From NCBI GenBank assembly GCA_963580455.1, contig OY756957.1:28798501-28862500 (forward strand): a stretch of 64,000 nt of DNA, read 5' to 3'. The position numbers and the translations under genes are program-made. Position 1 is the stretch's first letter; every line of letters starts with the position of its first letter. Below the pieces are notes generated by a model. The model did no database searches and had not been told where the DNA came from. It saw nothing but the letters and a program-made list of their open reading frames with translations. This stretch comes from Euonymus europaeus. Its lineage: Eukaryota; Streptophyta; Magnoliopsida; Celastrales; Celastraceae. Below, piece after piece: positions 57,770 through 64,000 of this stretch.

Positions 57770-58983
57770 TTATTTTTTCCCTATGCCTCCATCACAAACA
57801 TACACATACTCCTGATAAAAATATTAAAAAAAGTAATCATTCACAACCAACAACATAATACATACAAAAGATGAGACACAAAAATGGTAAACTAAATAAA
57901 ACTCTTTCTATAAAACCAGATTGTATTTTCCACATAAAAAAAACACTGTAAAAACTGAAAAAATGTTGCAAAACCAACCTCCAGTTTCTTAATAAGTTCT
58001 TTGGCATTTGATGCCAAAACAAAGATGTTCCGCTCAGAAGGCTTAATAAACTCATTATCAACAGCACTGTCAATAAAAGCGACCAGAGAGTCGTAATAAC
58101 CAGTCACATTGAGCAAACCCACCTAGATGACAATTAGAAAATTCAACTCCATAAATTTTCATAAAAAACATCTGAAATGATACCAGAATTTGCATATACT
58201 CACAGGCTTGTCATGGATTCCCAATTGAACCCAGCTAATCACTTCGAACAACTCCTCCAGAGTACCATACCCACCTGAAATCCAAGTTAGTATAATCAAA
58301 AACTAAACAACATAAATTCTCTACAAAACCCAGAAAAATTGGGGAAAAACTGTTTGCAAAAATGAAAAGCACAAAAAACCTGGTAAAGCAATGAAACAAT
58401 CAGAATGGCGAACCATCTCAAACTTTCTTTGGTGCATATCAGCAACTGGCATGACCTCCCCAACTGTTTCTCCAGTTAACTAGCCTCAACAACAAAAATG
58501 ATAAAAAATGCAATCTTAAACATATAAAAAAGCTTCCAAAAACTACATCAACTATATGCTTTACCTCTTTCGACATCAAAAATCTGGGTATAATCCTATA
58601 ACAAAAACCCAACAAAAACCATTAAGTAAAATATTCATCAACAAACATAAATAAAAGCACTACACACCCAAGAACACCTCCTCCAGCTCCATGCACAGCT
58701 TGAGAAATAAAACCCATCAAACCAATACTCCCACCTCCATAAACAACATTAAGCCTCCGAGACACCTTCATGAACAACAATGAAAAATCCACTCAACGGA
58801 TATCAAAACTTAAACCTAACAGTTTAAAAACACAACAACAAACAACATATGTTATGAATCACATACCAGCTCTTGAGCTAAATCAATGGCAGCATCTTTG
58901 TAACAATCCCTCTTCCCAGTACTGCTACCACAGAAAACACAAACACTCTTAAATCTAGACTCTTTCACAAGATTCCCTTCCAT
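57770..58983 (-). CDS. LOG: LOG-type cytokinin riboside 5'-monophosphate phosphoribohydrolase
   Basis: Seven exons, 58983-58867, 58765-58668, 58595-58565, 58479-58380, 58274-58204, 58122-57979 and 57811-57770, all have GT/AG borders. They join in one frame to 200 residues, close to the usual 210-220. The protein has [20 protein letters not shown] at the N-terminus, [18 protein letters not shown] (nucleotide-binding loop), then [20 protein letters not shown], then [18 protein letters not shown]. The last piece carries the family PGGxGTxxE motif with catalytic Arg and Glu. It continues [20 protein letters not shown] and ends [20 protein letters not shown] enzymes release active cytokinin bases from nucleotides in cytosol and nucleus. 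No stop, frameshift or bad splice site is seen. The gene runs antisense to the proposed Helitron and its promoter would lie in 58984-59419. Confidence 0.87.
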
Positions 58984-59419
58984 TCCCAACTAAAGAAAAG
59001 TTCTGACCTACAAAAAATCTTTCAGTAGAAGAAAACATAAACAACAATACATCAACAAATCATGAAGACGATGAAGAATTCTTATTCAAAAACAAAAACG
59101 GAAAAAACAAAACAAAACAGACAAAACACTGAATAAAAGTGACAAAATAGTCAAAAAAAAGCTGAAAAGCTGAGCAACTGCTTAATTATGTTGTTACCAA
59201 TAAAATCATTTATCACTTTAAATATTCTAAAGATTGAGGATATCTAGGATGTAGATTACATTTTTCAATAAATACAACTGTCAAATTATCAAAACTAAAA
59301 TTAACAATAAAAAATTACACAAAATACTCAACCACCACAAGAAATACAAATTGAAATCAATAAAATATAAAACAAATTTAAATAGATGTATAGCTAAGGA
59401 CCAAAACTGTGAAAGAGAA

Positions 59420-59453
59420 ACAACCCTCCGCGTAGCGCGGGTTGTGCCACTAG
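59420..59453 (+). other. Helitron 3 3' terminus: hairpin and CTAG
   Basis: ACAACCC (59420-59426) pairs with GGGTTGT (59439-59445), with GC-rich sequence between. CTAG (59450-59453) is followed by T. Confidence 0.85.
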
Positions 59454-60339
59454 TATGTTATATTTTTCGAGTCTAGCTACTCAGGCCTGCCCTAGGCCTA
59501 AAGTTGATTTTTGGCCCACGCGGGCCCAGATCAGGCCTAGACCTCGGGCGGGCCATTTGGTGGCCCCTATACATATCTGTCTGCCAACTCTGATTGGTCT
59601 CTCTCCAACTTGAATATGCTTGATCTCTCGAAGCTGCTGTCTGCCTGTCTCTCCGTCCTGCCCTAGGGCTTCTGTCCATAGATGTAGTGTTGGGCCTCCA
59701 ATGCGGATCAGTGACTCAGTGTTACGCAAGTTTGGTTTTGGGCTTCAGGAAAGACAAGTATTACGTTAAGTTATATTATTGGGTTTCATTCTTAGTGAAA
59801 TTATAGGTATGTTTATTTTATGAGATTTATTAAGATTAAGATCACTCATTTAAATTTATTTACAATCAAGTTTAGTTATTAGATTTTTTAATTAATTTTA
59901 TTTTTATTTTCTAGATTCATGGAAAGGTTGAAGATTTTTAAGAAAAATATATATTAAATGAAAGAAATTTAATTTAGAAAATATATTAATTTATCTATTT
60001 TAATTAATTATTTTACTGTCTTAATCATTATACTGGGCATATATAAGCCCGTATGGGTTTAGAAAATTCATTTTCATTAAGGTTTAACACTTATATATAT
60101 ATATATATATGTATGGAAAATCAAGAAAAATATAACGTATCACCATCAGAATTACATTTTATCAATAAAATAACTTAATAAAATTATCTTATAATATAAT
60201 TCATAATTTAATTATTTGTAATCAAAATTCTTACACATACGCATAGCTAGGGTTTACGCTCAGGTTCCACTGAGAGTTTACTGCTCCCCCCATTACAGCC
60301 CCATAAGAAGATAAATGAGTTAATCGCGTGCCTCTCCTC
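59454..60339. repeat. Unit flank with CAATGCGGATCAGT block and start of the 2-kb tandem unit
   Basis: 59570-59760 repeats the block at 15050-15250 and 24700-24910. From about 60115 (TATGGAAAATC) begins a unit repeated at about 62145 with a period near 2.0 kb. No gene seen. Confidence 0.5.
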
Positions 60340-60760
60340 CAGCCAACGTCTCTCTTTCTAAGTCTTCATCTTTATCTCAGGCGCTCTCCCTATTTCTCTC
60401 GACTTCCTCCTTCAATCAATGATTCGATTTTCATTTTCTTTCCCACGCGGTTGAGATGAAGAAAGGGACGACGGTGGTGACGCAAATGATTATGGTGATG
60501 AAGATGGTTGAGATTCTGCTGTTATCTTGCTGCCCACGTAATGAACTCCTGGAATTCCAAATTTGGTTTGCCGGTTAGGTGAGGCGCCACCCCTGTTGCG
60601 AAAGGCAGTCTGAGCGTCCTTGACCTCAATTGCAATGGCAAGGACAGCGAGGCAATTGAGTGGCGGCGGATCAAGAGAGGCGCAATCAAAGGTAGGAATA
60701 AAGATGGCGGCGTAGGGGATTAGGGCAAGAATGTTTGCTTTCATAAATTGATCATTCTAA
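60340..60760. repeat. P module, copy 5
   Basis: A full-length copy closely matching 62370-62780. The minus-strand frame 60744-60490 is open (MKANILALIPYAAIFIPTFD...) and alignable to 62765-62508, but most differences between the two change the residue. I therefore do not call it coding. Confidence 0.6.
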
Positions 60761-61234
60761 TTAATTTCATTAGTTATATATCCACTCACTTTTGAATGGG
60801 CCACTTCTTTGGACCCTTCGAATGTGAGGCCTCTTTGAACCTGTCACCAAATTGTATGCGTAGCATCCAGCTATCAACAGTAATCAGATTCTTTTCACCA
60901 TCACAACATCAAAGAAACATGAAATTGCAAGCTAAAGAGACAACCGTAAAGAGAAATTATTGAATGATACCTTTCAGAAAACCGTAGAGACAAGCTAGTC
61001 ATCCTAACACCAAACATCCCAAAGTTTCCATAATCTTATGTGGCAACACATGCACCATAAGATTTTGAGGCAAATTCAGTTTTCAAAATTCGAATTAATA
61101 GGCAATATCTCTATTGGGACACTTTTAGGATGTTTTTTGTTAGGATACTAAGCATTTTCGTTCAGAAAATGATAACAAAAGGCTTTATATGTTTACACAC
61201 AGACATACGTATAGCTAGGGTTTACAGATAGTGA
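60761..61234. other. 3' flank of family A copy 5
   Basis: Contains TTTGGACCCTTC and GAAATTGCAAGC blocks shared with 62820-62940. No gene visible. Confidence 0.4.
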
Positions 61235-61640
61235 TCAGGCTCCACCATTACCGCTGCATAAGAAGGCAAGGAGGACCATGTAGTCAACATAGAGGGCGAC
61301 GTTCTCCTCATTGGCCAGCTTCTTCTTCTCGAGCATTCGAGCGCTCTCCGATTTCTCCTCTTCCACTTTGGCTTTCTCTGCGATCAGCCCCTTCTCCATG
61401 AGTCCTATTTCCGCCCTCTCCTTTGAAACCTTGGCTCTCAGCTTCTCGAATTTAGACTTCATTTAGTTTTGATTAATTGGGAGAAGAAAAATGAGAAGTA
61501 GTTGTTAAAATTTAAGGGGAATAAATTCAATTGATAAGAAATGTAATGGTACGGATTGGATCTACCTCAAGGCTCGTTGCTTGATAGCACAGCCGTATTC
61601 CAGTACTGGATTTGACCTTTTTCTGCGTCGTCACTGGGAC
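61235..61640 (-). pseudogene. Small coiled-coil protein, family A copy 5 (upstream ATG lost)
   Basis: The main exon 61462-61235 is open for 75 residues, starting MKSKFEKLRAKVSKERAEIG and ending LCSGNGGA. The upstream exon, ending at 61566 with CTTGAG|GTAGAT, has ACG where copies 3 and 4 have the ATG of MTQKK. That start is lost although the rest of the peptide (QKKVKSSTGIRL) remains. If the main-exon ATG is the true start, the gene may still be functional; if the upstream exon is coding, it is not. Confidence 0.45.
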
Positions 61641-62369
61641 GAGTGATCCCCTCGCGTGATTGCCTACATTTTGGAGAGGCTAGATTTGTCAGTTTATGTA
61701 TATAATCATTATTGTCAAAATTCTTAACTCGGAAGTTCATGAATTAGCCGCGCGAATTGTGGGATCCCAAAGCTGTAGGCAATGTCCACAGGTGTGAAAG
61801 ACAGGAAGAGAGCTCGAGATCTACTTTTTTTGCCCTATCCAGTATCCAATAACTGTAATAATAACTGAAGAGGGAGAGGGAGAGAGAGAGAGAGAGCTTC
61901 ATCATCTTCACAAGAGAATTAATTAGCTGGCAAATACATAAGTTGTTTAGTTGATGAGTTTTTAACATATAAACTAAAATAAATAATTAGCTGGCCAGTA
62001 TGCACTTGTTTAGATTACATATATAAATTGAAAACAAAGAATTATAGGTAGCGAATACATAGTCTTTTATATGTGTGCACATGCTGATTATATGTACACT
62101 TTTTGTTCACTTTTCACATATATTTATTCACTATTCATATATATATGGAAAATCTTGAAAAATATCACGTATCACTGCATAATTACATTTTATCAATTAA
62201 ATTATCTTATAATATAATTCATAATTTGATTATTTGTAATCAAAATTCTTGCACATACGCATAGCTAGGGTTTACAGTCAGGTTCCACCAAGAGTTTACG
62301 GCTCCCCCCATTACAGCCCCATAAGAAGATAAATGAGCTAATCGCGGGCCTCTCCTCCAGCCAACGTCT
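61641..62369. repeat. Unit flank with (GA)n tract and tandem-unit start
   Basis: A (GA)n microsatellite at about 61866-61897, and then, from about 62145, the second copy of the sequence at 60115-60339. No gene. Confidence 0.55.
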
Positions 62370-62780
62370 CTCTTTCTCAGTCTTCATCTTTATCTCAGGC
62401 GCTTTTCCTATTTCTCTCGACATCCTCCTTCAATCAATGATTCAATTTTCATTTTCTTTCCCACGCGGTTGAGATGAAGAAAGGGACGACGGTGGTGACG
62501 CAAATGATTATGGTGACGAAGATGGTTGAGATTCTGCTGTTATCTTGCTGCCCACGTAATGAACTCCTGGGATTCCAGATTTGGTTTGCCGGCTAGGTGA
62601 GGCGCCGCTCCTTCTGTTGCGAAAGGCAGTCTCAACGTCCTTGACCTCAATTCCAATGGCAAGGACAGCGAGGCAATTGAGTGGCGGCGCAGCAAGAGAG
62701 GCGCGATCAAAGGTAGGAATAAATATGGTGGCGGAGGGGATTAGGGCAAGAATGTTTGTTTTCATAAATTCTTTCTAATT
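62370..62780. repeat. P module, copy 6
   Basis: Near-identical to copy 5 with the same order of blocks. The uninterrupted GGCAGTCTCAACGTCC region here is another intact counterpart of the part of copy 2 lying right of the LTR element. Confidence 0.6.
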
Positions 62781-63149
62781 AATTTCATTAATCTAGGCCC
62801 AATTATCCACTCACTTTTGTATGGGCCACCTCTTTGGACCCTTCAAATGTGCCTCTTTGAATCTATCACCAGACACCCAATAGGACAATAGGCAAAATCA
62901 TAGAAACATGAAATTGCAAGGCCGAAAGGCAACCGTAAAGAGAAATTAATTAGTGAACAATACTGTAATAATTACTTAGTTATGTCATATTATAGGATAA
63001 AAACTAGGCATCAATTTATGTAATTGAGTCGATCCCCTTACATTATTGAGCAGCAGGGTAGCATCATATACCAAAGAGACTTGGAAAGCTCTTTTCTAAG
63101 AAGTAGCTAGGAAGAACAAACTCGAAAGCTAGATTGGGTTCACATATGG

Positions 63150-63551
63150 CTAGTAATCGGCTCCACCATTACCGATGCATAAGAAGGCAAGCAGGAGCAT
63201 ATAGTACACATTGAGGGCGACGTTTTCCTCAATGGTCAGCTTCTTCTTCTCCTCGAACATTCCAGCGTCTTCTGATTCCATCTCTTCCAGTTTGGCATTC
63301 ATTTCAAGTAGCTCCTTCTTCATGCATTCTGTTTCCGTCCTCTGCTTTGAAACCTTCGCTCTCAGCTTCTCAAGTACTGTACCCTTTCATTTAGTTTTAA
63401 TTGGGAGAAAGAAATGAGAAGTACTTGTTAAAATTTAAGGGGAAGAAATTCAATATTTATAAGAAATATAATGGTACGGATCTACCTCAAACCTCATTGC
63501 ACGAGAGCGCAGCCGTATTCCAGTATTGAATTTGACCTTTTTCTGTGTCAT
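63150..63551 (-). pseudogene. Small coiled-coil protein, family A copy 6 (frameshifted start)
   Basis: The main exon is recognisable: AKVSKQRTETECMKKELLEM, the helix, then YYMLLLAFLC. The ATG at 63390 runs into a stop after six codons because of an extra base near the start (ATGAAAGGG for the usual ATGAAGGC). The normal TGA end is also altered, so the frame continues to a TAG at 63152-63150. The upstream exon (63551 down to 63486, MTQKKVKFNTGIRLRSRAMR...) is intact with a GT donor. Splicing past the faulty start could restore the helix frame only with a shifted acceptor. Confidence 0.5.
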
Positions 63552-64000
63552 CACTGAGATGAGTGATCCCCTCGTGTGATTACCTACATGAGTTTGGAGA
63601 GGCAGAGATTTGTCAGTAAATATATATATACACACACACTCGTCACTCCATAATCATTATTGTAGAAATTCTTAGCTCGGATGTTCAAATAGCCATTCAG
63701 ATTGATGAATGATTATGAAGAGGGAGCGAAGGAGAAATATTTATAGTGCAGCGGCGGAACAGAAATCTGGATCAAGACTCTGTGACTCTAATATTGTCCA
63801 GTGTAGAATGGAATAGAGAGGGAGATGGAGAGGGAAGGGAGACACTACCTTCAGTCATTTCTTGCTAGCTTTTTGTTGTGATCAGGTTAGTTCTTCTTCT
63901 GTTGCATTTCTAAATGTAGGTAACAGATGATATTTATAATAACTATCTTGAGGTCCACGTCTACCAATTAAGGACGCTGATGCTTGGGGACTGTTTGCGG
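63552..64000. other. Upstream flank of family A copy 6 at window end
   Basis: Shares TTTGGAGAGGCAGAGATTTGTCA, the GGAATAGAGAGGGAGA and the TTTATAATAACTATCTTGA blocks with upstream regions of the other A copies. No gene before the end of the window. Confidence 0.45.

Larger units (their letters stand above)
56725..59453 (+). mobile_element. Small Helitron carrying a complete LOG gene
   Basis: The 3' end is convincing: hairpin ACAACCC...GGGTTGT (59420-59445) and CTAG at 59450-59453, followed by T. The proposed 5' end is TC at 56725 after an A (TCTATCTATAAAACAAATATAC); TC at 56729 would serve as well. It has the usual AT-rich Helitron start but is not proven by a repeat or empty site. If right, the 2.7-kb element holds a full LOG-type gene on the minus strand (57770-58983) plus an unknown exon on the plus strand (57331-57527). 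There is no RepHel, so it would be mobilised in trans. Confidence 0.65.

Noticed and set aside
60490..60744. Minus-strand 84-85-residue ORFs in P modules (also 62508-62765)
   Set aside because: They align between copies, but nearly all differences change the amino acid and other P copies break the frame. They look like shadows of a non-coding repeat.
1..64000. CRISPR arrays, operons or bacterial-type regulatory elements
   Set aside because: No regular short repeat-spacer pattern, and every recognisable gene is of plant or plant-transposon type with spliceosomal introns.

Overview
The window is eudicot plant nuclear DNA: AT-rich, gene-poor and packed with transposons. The evidence is an Athila-like LTR element with a plant tRNA-Asp primer site, an L1-type LINE with a C-terminal RNase H domain, plant Helitrons with RepHel and RPA genes, and pieces of plant gene families (LOG, euAP2/TOE-type AP2, TauE/SafE). 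I cannot name the species.

The base layer is an old tandem/segmental array. Its units carry one or both of two small, unrecognised coiled-coil genes, all on the minus strand, called here family A (about 75 residues in the main exon) and family B (119 residues, two exons). A recurring C-rich module 'P' accompanies them. Short P-A units lie at both ends (1-2245 plus 9291-10041; about 60115-64000). Longer B-P-A units lie in the middle (13555-22700; 23233-45400; a decayed third from about 53520).

These units were then hit by transposons, and the paralogous units often preserve the empty site. (1) A 7045-bp Athila-like gag-protease element (2246-9290, TSD GTGCG) sits in a P module. (2) A 5'-truncated LINE (16222-20368) has a TSD of about 15 bp and a 14-A tail. 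(3) A hAT-like element (26510-43391, 8-bp TSD) is itself interrupted by a roughly 16-kb Helitron (26992-43088). That Helitron has an intact 1485-aa RepHel, an intact nine-exon RPA70-like gene and a third intact antisense gene. (4) A second Helitron (45803-53239) carries in-frame exon fragments of a TauE/SafE gene and a TOE/RAP2.7-type AP2 gene. (5) A third small Helitron (about 56725-59453) carries what reads as a complete seven-exon LOG cytokinin-activating gene. (6) Tourist-like MITEs, one nested in another, are also present.

The points of greatest interest are the apparently autonomous Helitron with its extra antisense gene, the Helitron holding an uninterrupted LOG gene, the Helitron joining TauE/SafE and AP2 exons, and the local amplification of the unknown coiled-coil genes. 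All splice joins were deduced by eye from GT/AG borders and frame continuity. Helitron 5' ends are the least certain coordinates.
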